Below, in pieces: positions 1 to 7,528 of a stretch of 30,513 bases of DNA. Source of the DNA: JACDER01 sp036394915. Its GTDB lineage: Bacteria > Actinomycetota > Thermoleophilia > Gaiellales > Gaiellaceae. Under the pieces are notes generated by a model. That model saw only the letters and a program-made list of their open reading frames with translations. It searched no databases and had not been told where the DNA came from. A program made the translations under genes and the position numbers. The stretch covers positions 1 through 30,513 of the forward strand of contig DASWEE010000071.1 in NCBI GenBank assembly GCA_036394915.1, read 5' to 3'. The first letter of the stretch is position 1; every line of letters begins with the position of its first letter.

Positions 1-728
1 CGGGTCGAGCCGTAGGACTCGACGAGCCGGTAGTAGAGGAGTGTTCCGATCGCGGTTCCGGCGACCCCGAGGGCGAGCACCGATCCGATCGGTTTCCATC
101 CGGGAACGTCAGAGGGCAGCTGGGCGAGCCCGAAGGGCAGCAGCACGAGCCCGCCGGCGATGCACTGCGCGGTCGAGAAGACGAGCACCGACACGCGGTC
201 GACGTGGTGCTGGGCGTACAGCGCGCCGACGGCGTACGAGAAGGCGGCGAGGACGACGGCGAGCGTCCCGACCACCGCCCACCAGCCGCCACTGGGATTG
301 GCCCCGGCGAGCACCCCCACGCCGACGAAACCGAGAAGCACGCCCACGAGGCGGAGTCCGGTCACGCGCTCGCTCCGCCTGACGCGCAGGGCGAGCAGCA
401 CGACGAAGATCGGCATCGACGCGTTCGCGATCGCCGCCGTTCCGGAGTCGATGTGCTTCTGCCCCCAGGCGATCAGCGTGAAGGGCAGCGCGGCGGCGAC
501 GATCCCGGCGACGAGCCCGGTGAGCGCCGCGGCCCGCAGCGCGGACAGCGCCGGCCTCAACCCCATCGAGACGATCAGGACGGGCAGGAGCACCGCAGCG
601 GACACGAGCAGGCGCCCGGCCATCAGCGTCGTCGGTGCGAGCGCCCGGTCGGCAACCTCGATGAACAGGAACGAGGCCCCCCAGATCGCACCGAGCGCAA
701 GGAGGAGCGGGAGGTATCCGCGCGCCAC
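1..728 (-). CDS. EamA/DMT-family membrane transporter, 3' end cut by window edge
   Basis: A predicted inner-membrane permease of the drug/metabolite transporter superfamily; the substrate cannot be told from sequence. The minus-strand reading from GTG 728 gives about 242 residues of alternating hydrophobic helices beginning VARGYLPLLLALGAIWGASF, with the family-typical AIWGASFLFIEVA in helix 1, and a second EamA-like half starting near residue 145 (GWWAVVGTLAVVLAAFSYAV). About eight helices are visible; the last one or two lie outside the window. The start is fixed by an in-frame TAG at 738-740, only four codons upstream, so GTG 728 is the first possible start. A TAGGCT -10 sits 6 nt upstream, suggesting a leaderless mRNA. 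It is divergent from purL. The family is clear; the role is unknown. Confidence 0.85.
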   Translation of the reverse strand, partial: MARGYLPLLLALGAIWGASFLFIEVADRALAPTTLMAGRLLVSAAVLLPVLIVSMGLRPALSALRAAALTGLVAGIVAAALPFTLIAWGQKHIDSGTAAIANASMPIFVVLLALRVRRSERVTGLRLVGVLLGFVGVGVLAGANPSGGWWAVVGTLAVVLAAFSYAVGALYAQHHVDRVSVLVFSTAQCIAGGLVLLPFGLAQLPSDVPGWKPIGSVLALGVAGTAIGTLLYYRLVESYGST

Positions 729-734
729 GCGTCG

Positions 735-740
735 AGCCTA
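735..740 (-). promoter_or_regulatory. -10 element (TAGGCT) for the EamA gene
   Basis: Minus-strand TAGGCT fits the actinobacterial -10 pattern TANNNT and lies 6 nt from GTG 728, which would place the transcript start at or next to the start codon. No convincing -35 is visible. The call rests on the same spacing recurring at several other starts in this window. Confidence 0.45.
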
Positions 741-761
741 GCCGCGCACTACGGGTCGTCA

Positions 762-2876
762 GTGGCGGCAACTACAATTTCGTTTCTGACGCCGGTCGCA
801 GAACAGCCCCTCCATCGCGCACTCGGACTCACCGATGGGGAGCTGGAGAGGATCCGCGAGCTGCTCGGGCGCGAGCCGAACCACTTCGAGCTCGCAGTCT
901 TCTCCCTCCTCTGGTCCGAGCATTGCGCGTACAAGCATTCGGCTCCGCTGCTTGGGCGGCTGCCGTCGTCGGGTACCCGCGTCCTACAGGGGCCGGGCGA
1001 GAACGCCGGCGTGATCGACCTCGGCGAGGGCGAGGCAGTCGCGTTCAAGGTCGAGAGCCACAACCATCCCTCCGCGGTCGAGCCGTTCCAGGGAGCCGCA
1101 ACGGGGATCGGCGGGATCCTGCGCGACGTCGTCGCGATGGGGGCGCGCCCGGTCGCGCTCCTCGACGGCCTCCGGTTCGCCGAGCCCGACTGGCACTTCG
1201 AGCGCGCGGTCGAGGGGATCGGCCATTACGGGAACAGTGCGGGCATTCCGACCATCGGCGGCGACACCGTCTTCGACCCTGCCTACCGCGACAACTGCCT
1301 CGTGAACGCGATGTGCGTCGGCCTTCTCCCTTCCGACCGCGTCACGCGTGCACGGGCGCGTGGGACCGGGCACACCGTCGTCCTGTTCGGGGCGACGACC
1401 GGCCGCGACGGCATCGGCGGGGCGAGCGTGCTCGCGAGCCAGGAGCTCGGCGAGGAGACACACGAGAAGCGGCCGTCGGTTCAGGTGGGCGACCCGTTCA
1501 CCGGCAAGAAGCTGATCGAGACCAGCATCGAGCTGGTGGAGAGCGGCCTCGTCGAGTCGCTCCAGGATCTCGGCGCCGCAGGGCTCGCGTCCTCGCTCGC
1601 CGAAATGGCGCGCGACGGTGCCGGCATCGACGTCCATCTCGACCGCGTGCCGCTGCGCGAGGAGGGAATGGAGCCGTGGGAGATCATGATCTCGGAGAGC
1701 CAGGAGCGGATGGTCGCCGTCGTGCGCCCGGCGATGCTGGAGCGCGTCGAGGAGGTCTGCCGCCACTGGGAGCTCGGCTACGCGGAGATCGGAACGGTCA
1801 CGGACACCGGTCAGCTGCGCTGCTTCCACGACGGCGAGACGGTTGCCTCGATTCCGGCCGAGCTCCTGACCGAGGAGGCTCCGCGCTACGAGGTCGAGCG
1901 CAGGCCGCGTTCCCCCGCTCCCGAGCCGCCCGCGCTCCGGGCGCCCTCGGACGAGGCCGCGCTCCTCGAGCTGCTCGCGTCGCCGAACGTCCGTAGCCGC
2001 GGCTGGATCTATCACCGCTACGACCATCTCGTCGGCTCGCGAACGGTCAGGCGGCCCGGCCTGGACGCCGCGGTCCTCCGCCTGCGTCCGTCGCTGCGCG
2101 GCCTCGCCGTCTCGCTCGACGGCTCCGGCCGCGTCTGCCGGCTCGATCCGCAGACCGGCGGGGCGGCCGCCGTGCTCGAGGCGGCCCGGAACGTGGCCTG
2201 CGCCGGCGGAGAGCCGCTCGCGGTCACGGACTGCCTCAACTTCGGCAATCCCGAGCGGCCGGAGATCGGCTGGGAGCTCGCGGAGGCGATCGAGGGCATG
2301 GCCGCCGCGTGCGAAGCGCTCGGCATCCCCGTCGTCTCGGGCAACGTCTCTCTCTACAACGAGACCGAAGGCCGTCCGATCCACCCCACGCCCGTCGTCG
2401 GCTGCGTCGGCCTCGTCCAGGACGTCAGGCTGATTCCCGGGACGTGGCGGGAAGGGGACGCGGTGCTGCTGGCTGGGGCAATCGCGCTGTCACTGAACGG
2501 CTCCGAGTACCAGGCCCTCTACGGCTCGCCGGGCGGACGTCCCGCGCCGCTCGATCTCGCGGCGGAGGCGGAGCTCGTCGAGTTCCTATGGCGATCGGCT
2601 CCCCTGCTCTCGCTCGCTCACGACGCCTCGGAGGGCGGGCTCGCCGTCTGCTGCGCCGAGGCGGCGATCGCAAGCGGCGTCGGAGCGGAGCTCGACCTTC
2701 CCTCCGACCCCGCATCGCTCTTCGGCGAGGGCGGCGGCCAGGTCGTGATCGCCTGCTCTCCGGACGAGCTCGCGTCCCTCTCCGGCGTCCCGCTGCGCCA
2801 GATCGGGGTGGTCGGAGGCGCTAAGCTCGCAGGGATCCCCGTGAGCCGGCTGCGCAAGGCCTGGGGGGAAAGCTGA
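762..2876 (+). CDS. purL: Phosphoribosylformylglycinamidine synthase subunit PurL (small form)
   Basis: Catalyses the ATP-dependent amidation of FGAR to FGAM in purine synthesis, as the large subunit of a PurL-PurQ-PurS complex. From GTG 762 it is 704 residues, the size of small PurL. Visible landmarks are FSLLWSEHCAYKHS (N-terminal ATPase half), ESHNHPSAVEPFQGAATGIG (nucleotide/metal site), SVQVGDPFTGKKLIE, and a second AIRS-like half with DCLNFGNPERPEIGW and VSGNVSLYNET. It is the first gene of purL-purF, one base apart. Neither purS nor purQ is present here, so the partners must be elsewhere. The start is uncertain: GTG 762 is the only standard start near the domain, but a TACAAT at 773-778 would favour transcription starting at about 785 and a CTG start at 786 (696 residues). 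In-frame sequence further upstream is antisense to the EamA gene and was rejected. Confidence 0.95.
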   Translation: MAATTISFLTPVAEQPLHRALGLTDGELERIRELLGREPNHFELAVFSLLWSEHCAYKHSAPLLGRLPSSGTRVLQGPGENAGVIDLGEGEAVAFKVESHNHPSAVEPFQGAATGIGGILRDVVAMGARPVALLDGLRFAEPDWHFERAVEGIGHYGNSAGIPTIGGDTVFDPAYRDNCLVNAMCVGLLPSDRVTRARARGTGHTVVLFGATTGRDGIGGASVLASQELGEETHEKRPSVQVGDPFTGKKLIETSIELVESGLVESLQDLGAAGLASSLAEMARDGAGIDVHLDRVPLREEGMEPWEIMISESQERMVAVVRPAMLERVEEVCRHWELGYAEIGTVTDTGQLRCFHDGETVASIPAELLTEEAPRYEVERRPRSPAPEPPALRAPSDEAALLELLASPNVRSRGWIYHRYDHLVGSRTVRRPGLDAAVLRLRPSLRGLAVSLDGSGRVCRLDPQTGGAAAVLEAARNVACAGGEPLAVTDCLNFGNPERPEIGWELAEAIEGMAAACEALGIPVVSGNVSLYNETEGRPIHPTPVVGCVGLVQDVRLIPGTWREGDAVLLAGAIALSLNGSEYQALYGSPGGRPAPLDLAAEAELVEFLWRSAPLLSLAHDASEGGLAVCCAEAAIASGVGAELDLPSDPASLFGEGGGQVVIACSPDELASLSGVPLRQIGVVGGAKLAGIPVSRLRKAWGES
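773..778 (+). promoter_or_regulatory. Possible -10 element (TACAAT) for purL
   Basis: TACAAT is a good TANNNT match, followed by 7 nt and then CTG 786 in the purL frame. This is the same spacing seen at other starts here. If real, GTG 762 would lie upstream of the transcript. No -35 hexamer is evident. Confidence 0.3.
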
Positions 2877-2877
2877 C

Positions 2878-4263
2878 ATGTGTGGCGTCTTCGGAATCCG
2901 ATCCGACGAGCGTGACGTTTCCCGTCTCGCGTATTTCGGCCTGTTCGCGCTCCAGCACCGCGGGCAGGAATCGGCCGGGATCGCGGTCGCCGAGAACGGG
3001 CGGCTGACCGCCGTTCGCGAGCTCGGACTCGTCACGCAGGTGTTCGACGAGCAGACGCTCCGAGGGCTTCGCGGAGAGATCGCAATCGGCCATACGCGCT
3101 ATTCGACGACCGGCTCGACGCACTGGGCGAACGCGCAGCCACTCGTCCAGCACGGACGGGTCCGGACGGTGGCGCTCGGACACAACGGCAACCTCACGAA
3201 CGTCGAGGAGGTGCGGCGGGAGCTGGCGGAGGCCGGCGTCACGTTGCGCTCGACCTCGGACACCGAGGTGATCGCCGCGCTGATCGCGAACGACGAGGCG
3301 CCGCTCGACGAGGCGGTCGCGAACGCCATGGCACGGCTCGAGGGCGCCTTCACCGTCACCGCGATCTCGGAGGGCAAGCTGATCGCCTTCCGCGACCCGC
3401 ACGGTTTCCGCCCGCTCTGTCTCGGCCGGATCGACGGGGATCCGGTCGTCGCCTCCGAGAGCTGCGCGCTCGACCTCGTCGGCGCGACGTTCGAGCGGGA
3501 GATCCATCCCGGTGAGCTCGTCCTGATCGACGAGGGGGGCGTGCACGCGACGCAGGCCGTGCCGCAGGCCGGTCCGGGCAAGTTCTGCATCTTCGAGGTC
3601 TTCTACCTCGCGCGCCCCGACTCGAGAATCGACGGCGTCGAAGTCCACGGCGCCCGCGTGCGGATGGGAGAGCGGCTCGCGCAGGAGGCGCCGGTCGAGG
3701 CCGACCTCGTGATGCCGATCCCGGACTCCGGCACGCCGGCCGCGATCGGCTTCGCACGCGCGAGCGGGATTCCGTTCAGCGAGGGGCTGATCAAGAATCG
3801 CTACGTCGGCCGGACGTTCATCCAGCCCGAGCAGGGCATGCGCGAGCAGGGCATCCGGGTCAAGTACAACCCGCTCGCCGACGTGGCAGGCAAGCGCGTG
3901 GTCGTCGTCGACGACTCGATCGTGCGCGGCAACACCACGAGGCAGATCGTCTCGATGCTGCACGAAGCCGGTGCGACCGAGGTACACGTCCGGGTCTCGT
4001 CGCCGCCGATCGTCTCGCCCTGCTTCTACGGCATCGACTTCGGGGACGCGCAGCAGCTGATTGCCGCCGAGCAGAGCGTGGAGGAGCTGCGGGAGAGCAT
4101 CGGCGCGACGTCGCTCGCATATCTGTCTCTCGACGGGCTCCAGGAATCGACGCAGCGCCCGGCCGAGAACTTCTGCCGCGCCTGCCTTACGGGTGAGTAT
4201 CCGACGCGGATACCCGAGGGGCGCGAGCTGGCGAAGATGCGCTTCGAGCCCACGAGGGCTTGA
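2878..4263 (+). CDS. purF: Amidophosphoribosyltransferase (glutamine PRPP amidotransferase)
   Basis: First committed step of purine synthesis: PRPP plus glutamine gives 5-phosphoribosylamine. It is 461 residues. The protein begins MCGVFGI, so Cys2 becomes the N-terminal Ntn nucleophile after removal of Met alone; no propeptide is present. The glutaminase domain occupies about residues 1-230 (LQHRGQESAGIAV, GHTRYSTTGS, GHNGNLTN). The phosphoribosyltransferase domain follows, with the PRPP loop VVVVDDSIVRGNT at about 341-353. Cysteines at 237, 382, 433 and 436 match the layout of the Bacillus-type [4Fe-4S] enzyme, so an oxygen-sensitive cluster is expected. ATG 2878 lies one base after the purL stop, implying coupled translation. 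A strong hairpin directly follows the stop. Confidence 0.97.
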   Translation: MCGVFGIRSDERDVSRLAYFGLFALQHRGQESAGIAVAENGRLTAVRELGLVTQVFDEQTLRGLRGEIAIGHTRYSTTGSTHWANAQPLVQHGRVRTVALGHNGNLTNVEEVRRELAEAGVTLRSTSDTEVIAALIANDEAPLDEAVANAMARLEGAFTVTAISEGKLIAFRDPHGFRPLCLGRIDGDPVVASESCALDLVGATFEREIHPGELVLIDEGGVHATQAVPQAGPGKFCIFEVFYLARPDSRIDGVEVHGARVRMGERLAQEAPVEADLVMPIPDSGTPAAIGFARASGIPFSEGLIKNRYVGRTFIQPEQGMREQGIRVKYNPLADVAGKRVVVVDDSIVRGNTTRQIVSMLHEAGATEVHVRVSSPPIVSPCFYGIDFGDAQQLIAAEQSVEELRESIGATSLAYLSLDGLQESTQRPAENFCRACLTGEYPTRIPEGRELAKMRFEPTRA

Positions 4264-4291
4264 GGGCGCACTCGGCTGACCGAGTGCGCCC
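4264..4291. terminator. Hairpin between convergent purF and the small membrane protein gene
   Basis: A perfect 12-bp stem (4264-4275 with 4280-4291) encloses a CTGA tetraloop and starts on the base after the purF stop. There is no U-tract on the plus strand. It separates convergent genes and probably ends transcription from both sides. Confidence 0.7.
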
Positions 4292-4299
4292 CTCGACCC

Positions 4300-4566
4300 C
4301 TACTGCTCGAGGACCTTGCCTGCTTTCGCGATGCCCCGGCTGATCAGATAGCCGAAGGTCAGCGCAGTGGTCACGCTCACCCAGGTCGCCGTGTTGACGC
4401 TGTCGGCGATGACCCAGATGAGGACGAAGATCACCTCGACGAGGAGGTAGACCGCGAACTCGGCGTTGCCGGGAATCGGCATCCGAGCGACGTTCGGAGC
4501 GCTGTACCCGTAGGCCGGGCGCGAAGGCCCGCCTGCGGGAGGCTGCTCAGGAGGCGTCGTGGACAT
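4300..4566 (-). CDS. Small membrane protein with two TM segments, unknown function
   Basis: An 88-residue protein, not recognised. Residues 1-30 are Pro/Gly/Ser-rich and probably cytosolic (MSTTPPEQPPAGG). Two hydrophobic segments follow, around FAVYLLVEVIFVLIWVIADS and WVSVTTALTFGYLISRGI, with a short Lys-containing C-terminus. ATG 4566 is chosen because a strong AAAGGAG ribosome site lies about 5 nt upstream; the longer open frame upstream overlaps the VOC gene. The VOC stop is 14 nt upstream on the same strand, so the two are probably cotranscribed. It ends next to the purF hairpin. Confidence 0.75.
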   Translation of the reverse strand: MSTTPPEQPPAGGPSRPAYGYSAPNVARMPIPGNAEFAVYLLVEVIFVLIWVIADSVNTATWVSVTTALTFGYLISRGIAKAGKVLEQ

Positions 4567-4580
4567 CGTGCTCCTTTCGG

Positions 4581-4994
4581 TTATGCCGCCTGTGCCGGGA
4601 CGTGCACGAGCTCCAGCTTGATCCCGTCGGGATCGAAGAAGAAGACCGCGTAGTAACCCGGCGTGTACCAGTACTCCTCTGGGCCGCTTTCGATCTCCGC
4701 GCCCTGGGCCGCGAGCCACTCGCTGCGGTCGTCGACGACCGCTCGGGACGAGGCTTCGAGCGCGAGATGGTGGAGCCCGACCTGATAACGGTCGTGCTTC
4801 CCCTCCGACTGCGCCTCACGGAGGCCGATCGACGTTCCCGGGCCCCAGAGGTACCAAATGGTCTCTCCGCGCTCCCCCTTCACCTCGCTCACCCCGTGCC
4901 ATCCGAGCGGGCCGAGGAGATCTCGGTAGAAGGGAAGGCTGCGCTCGATCGACGATACGACCAGATCGACGTGGTGGAGACCGCTCGAGCGCAT
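4581..4994 (-). CDS. VOC (glyoxalase/dioxygenase fold) protein
   Basis: A 137-residue single-module vicinal-oxygen-chelate protein; such proteins are glyoxalases, ring-cleaving dioxygenases or resistance proteins, and the substrate is not deducible. Both beta-alpha-beta-beta-beta halves are visible: LHHVDLVVSSIERSLPFYRD at the N-terminus and VGLHHLALEASS in the middle, ending FFFDPDGIKLELVHV. Candidate metal ligands are His7 or His8, a His of the GLHH motif and the Glu of IKLELV. ATG 4994 is a plain start. A weak TAGCCG lies 7 nt upstream, lacking the final T of TANNNT. The small membrane protein follows on the same strand. Confidence 0.88.
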   Translation of the reverse strand: MRSSGLHHVDLVVSSIERSLPFYRDLLGPLGWHGVSEVKGERGETIWYLWGPGTSIGLREAQSEGKHDRYQVGLHHLALEASSRAVVDDRSEWLAAQGAEIESGPEEYWYTPGYYAVFFFDPDGIKLELVHVPAQAA

Positions 4995-5066
4995 GTGAAA
5001 CCGGCTAGGAAATTCAGCGCGAGACCGCGAGGTCCTGCTCCGCCCCTAACCCTCAACCACCCTCGA

Positions 5067-5079
5067 GGGGTCTGACCCC
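5067..5079. repeat. 13-bp palindrome GGGGTCTGACCCC, copy 1
   Basis: Six-base arms around a central T. It lies in the 206-bp spacer 4995-5200 between ctaG and the VOC gene, both on the minus strand. An identical copy in the same orientation starts exactly 80 bp downstream. Short GC palindromes of this style resemble REP-type elements, but no REP-associated transposase is in the window. I see nothing else definable in the spacer. Confidence 0.75.
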
Positions 5080-5146
5080 CGAAATGGAGTGGCCCGCAAC
5101 TCGAACTGAGACGGCTGGCTGATTCGAGGCGCCTCCGCCTCCCTCA

Positions 5147-5159
5147 GGGGTCTGACCCC
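5147..5159. repeat. 13-bp palindrome GGGGTCTGACCCC, copy 2
   Basis: Identical to the copy at 5067-5079 and in the same orientation, with an A before it in place of the G-context differences on the 3' side. It lies about 40 bp past the ctaG stop and may serve as a transcription stop or a REP-like unit. Confidence 0.75.
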
Positions 5160-5200
5160 AGGGTTACGATTGTGGGGCGAAGGTGTGGCGAGAGTCGCGC

Positions 5201-6061
5201 TCAGGGATCGAGCACGCTCGCGCGGCCGTAGCGGACTGCTCGCTTCACCGCGCGCTCGTCCATCCCCCGCTCGAGCAGCTGCTGGCGCAGCTCGCTCTCC
5301 TCGGCCATGCGCAGGAACAGCCACGCGAGCGCGGCGATCGTGACGATCGAGCCCTCGATCATCATCACCGCCCCCGCGATCTGCTGGTCGCCGAGCGGGC
5401 TGATCCCCCAGCGGTTCGTCGGGTGCTCGTAGAACGGATAGAAGACCGTCCCCGCCCAGATGAAGATATTCCCGAGCACGGTCTCGAGCACCCGCACGAC
5501 TGCGACATAGCCGAGCTTCGCACCGGTTCCGAACCATTCTGGCGCCGGCAGCGTCTCGAGCACGGATGCCCACATCAGCGCGCCGAAGGAGAAGAAGCAG
5601 AAGTGCTCGAGCGCGTGCACGGCGCTGTGATGGAGCGCGCCTTGGTAAAGGAACGGCAGGTGCCAGACGTAGAGGTCGACGGCCCACAACGGCAGCGCGA
5701 CGAGCGGATGCGCGAGCACGCGCAGCCGCCAGACGCCGGGCAGCGACAAGACGGGTCGAAGGATCGGGCCGTTCAACCCCGCGACAAAGGCGAGCGGGGC
5801 GAGGTCGCCCAGCAGGATGTGCTGGATCATGTGGAAGAACAGGAACTCGTGCTCCCCGAAGGCGTCGATCGGGGAGACGAGCGCGAGCAGGACGAGGACG
5901 TTCCCGGTCGCGAAGCTCCAGATCCGCCAGCGCGAAACCGGCGTTCCCGCACGCGCGAGCGTGCGCACGCGGCGCGCATACAGGAGCGCGACGACCGCGG
6001 TCGGGACGATCTGCAGCGGCTCGAAGGACCAGCTCGTCAGCAGAGAGGGCACGGCTTCCAC
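5201..6061 (-). CDS. ctaG: Cytochrome c oxidase assembly protein of the Bacillus/actinobacterial CtaG family
   Basis: A 286-residue polytopic membrane protein matching the CtaG_cox family, implicated in copper-dependent maturation of aa3/caa3 oxidase. About seven hydrophobic helices are visible. Conserved-looking His-bearing motifs in membrane segments include EFLFFHMIQHILLGDLAPL, VHALEHFCFFSFGALMW and YEHPTNRWGISPLGDQQIAG. The C-terminus is a charged cytosolic tail (about residues 250-286). No oxidase genes are nearby. GTG 6061 is chosen because a minus-strand TAGACT lies 8 nt upstream. That -10 shares its TA with the -10 of divergent purM, so the two genes appear to share one bidirectional promoter. 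Confidence 0.88.
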   Translation of the reverse strand: MEAVPSLLTSWSFEPLQIVPTAVVALLYARRVRTLARAGTPVSRWRIWSFATGNVLVLLALVSPIDAFGEHEFLFFHMIQHILLGDLAPLAFVAGLNGPILRPVLSLPGVWRLRVLAHPLVALPLWAVDLYVWHLPFLYQGALHHSAVHALEHFCFFSFGALMWASVLETLPAPEWFGTGAKLGYVAVVRVLETVLGNIFIWAGTVFYPFYEHPTNRWGISPLGDQQIAGAVMMIEGSIVTIAALAWLFLRMAEESELRQQLLERGMDERAVKRAVRYGRASVLDP

Positions 6062-6069
6062 CGGACCGA

Positions 6070-6079
6070 AGTCTAGGAT
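6070..6079. promoter_or_regulatory. Bidirectional -10 pair AGTCTAGGAT between ctaG and purM
   Basis: Plus-strand TAGGAT (6074-6079) is 7 nt from purM ATG 6087. Minus-strand TAGACT (6075-6070) is 8 nt from ctaG GTG 6061. The two hexamers share TA at 6074-6075. No clear -35 is seen on either side. Both transcripts would be leaderless or nearly so. Confidence 0.6.
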
Positions 6080-6086
6080 CAGGATG

Positions 6087-6989
6087 ATGGAAGAACGGGG
6101 CGCGACCTATGAACAGGCAGGGGTCTCGATCGAGAAGGGCGAGGCCGTCGTGGAGCGGATCCGAGCGGCGGTCGAATCGACGGGCGCGACCGGATTCGGC
6201 GCCTTCGCCGGGCTCTTTCCGCTCGACGACGACCGGCTGCTCGCAGCCTCGACCGACTCGGTCGGAACGAAGCTGATCGTGGCCAGGCAGCGAGGGAAGC
6301 TGCGCAACTGCGGCGGCGACATCGCTGCCCACTGCATCAACGACGTGCTGACGACGGGGGCCGAGCCGCTCTTCTTCCTCGACTACGTGGCCGCCAACCG
6401 CATCGAGCTCGAGCAGGTCGCCGACCTCGTCGAGGGCGCCGCCGAGGTCTGCCGCGCGACCGGCTGCAGGCTCGTCGGAGGAGAGACGGCCGAGCTGCCG
6501 GGCATCTACCGGGAGCAGGAGATCGACTTCGCCGGGACGTGCGTGGGCATGGTTGCCCGCGACGAGCTCGTCGACGGGAGCCGAATCGGGGCCGGTGACG
6601 CCGTCGTCGGGTTCCCCTCCTCGGGAGTGCACGCAAACGGGTTCACGCTCGTCCGCCGGCTGCTCGAGGAGGAGGACTACGACGGCGACGACCTGCTCGC
6701 GCCCACGCGCTGCTACCTGGACGACGTCACAGCGCTTCGCGCGCGCGCCGACGTCCGCGGCCTCGCGCACGTAACCCAGGGCGGGATCCTCGGCAACCTC
6801 TCCCGCATCCTCCCCGAGGGCCTGCGGGCCGAGATCGAGTGGGACTCGTGGGAGCGGCCGCCGGTGTTCGAGTGGCTCGCGCGCCACGTCGAGGAGGACG
6901 AGCTGCGACGCGTGTTCAACCTCGGGATCGGCTATTGCGCCGTCGTCCCGGATCCGGGAGAGTCGCTCGTGATCGGGAGGATCGTGTGA
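6087..6989 (+). CDS. purM: Phosphoribosylformylglycinamidine cyclo-ligase (AIR synthetase)
   Basis: Closes the imidazole ring: FGAM plus ATP gives AIR. It is 300 residues, shorter than the usual 340-350. The family motifs are present: TDSVGTKLIVA, HCINDVLTTGAEPLFFLDYV, LVGGETAELPGIY, and GFPSSGVHANGFTLVR. The C-terminus is compact: after FNLGIGYCAVV the helix normally following is missing (about 12 residues fewer than in E. coli PurM) and the chain ends at VIGRIV. Two ATGs (6084, 6087) are possible; 6087 is preferred because it lies 7 nt from TAGGAT. An AGG just before 6084 keeps that start possible. The last codon and stop overlap purN by 4 nt (GTGA), beginning purM-purN-purH. Confidence 0.95.
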   Translation: MEERGATYEQAGVSIEKGEAVVERIRAAVESTGATGFGAFAGLFPLDDDRLLAASTDSVGTKLIVARQRGKLRNCGGDIAAHCINDVLTTGAEPLFFLDYVAANRIELEQVADLVEGAAEVCRATGCRLVGGETAELPGIYREQEIDFAGTCVGMVARDELVDGSRIGAGDAVVGFPSSGVHANGFTLVRRLLEEEDYDGDDLLAPTRCYLDDVTALRARADVRGLAHVTQGGILGNLSRILPEGLRAEIEWDSWERPPVFEWLARHVEEDELRRVFNLGIGYCAVVPDPGESLVIGRIV

Positions 6990-7528
6990 TCGGAGTGCTG
7001 GTCTCCGGCGAGGGGACAAACCTGCAGGCGCTGATCGATGCGGACCTGCCGATCGCCGCCGTCGCTTCCAACAAAGCCGGCGCGCGGGCGCTCGAGCGCG
7101 CGGGAAATGCGGGAATCGCGACGGCTGTCTTCGAAGAGGGCGATTTCGCGACCCGCGAGGAGCGAGACACGGCGATGGCGGACTGGCTGGAATCGAACGG
7201 TGTCCGAATCGTCGTTTGCGCCGGCTACATGCACCTGCTGCGCAAGCCGTTCCTCGACCGCTTCGAGGGCCGGATCGTCAATACACACTCGGCGCCGCTG
7301 CCCGACTTTCCGGGCGCGCATCCGATCGAGGACGTGCTCGCGGCAGGAGTTCCCGAGACCGCGGCCACCGTGCATTACGTCGACGAGGGGATCGACTCCG
7401 GCCCGGTGATCGCGGCCGAGCGAGTCCCGGTCGAGCCCGGAGATACCGCGGAGACGCTCCGAGAGCGGGTGCAGGCCGTCGAGCACGAGCTGCTGCCGAA
7501 GGTGGTGCGTGAGCTTTGCGAGCGCTGA
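6986..7528 (+). CDS. purN: Phosphoribosylglycinamide formyltransferase, 10-formyl-THF dependent
   Basis: Transfers a formyl group from 10-formyltetrahydrofolate to GAR, giving FGAR. It is 180 residues. The phosphate-binding loop VSGEGTNLQAL is near the N-terminus (family form SGxGSNLQ). Catalytic residues are in place: Asn99 and His101 of NTHSAPLPDFPGAH, and Asp133 in VHYVDEGIDSGPV. GTG 6986 overlaps the purM TGA in a GTGA, the usual coupling arrangement. The 3' end overlaps purH by 13 nt. It is a little shorter than the typical 190-210 residues, mostly in the N-terminal phosphate-site region. Confidence 0.96.
   Translation: MIGVLVSGEGTNLQALIDADLPIAAVASNKAGARALERAGNAGIATAVFEEGDFATREERDTAMADWLESNGVRIVVCAGYMHLLRKPFLDRFEGRIVNTHSAPLPDFPGAHPIEDVLAAGVPETAATVHYVDEGIDSGPVIAAERVPVEPGDTAETLRERVQAVEHELLPKVVRELCER

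Noticed and set aside
204..761. In-frame extension upstream of purL
   Set aside because: It is antisense to the EamA gene and has a low-complexity Arg/Gly/Glu/Asp composition unlike any PurL N-terminus.
984..2384. Long minus-strand open frame (466 codons) inside purL
   Set aside because: Shadow of purL in GC-rich DNA; composition is Arg/Asp/Gly/Ala-rich with no domain. Similar antisense frames at 2821-3987 and 26506-27813 were rejected for the same reason.
5046..7019. Minus-strand open frame of 657 codons across ctaG and purM
   Set aside because: Runs antisense to purM and out of frame through ctaG; no coherent protein.
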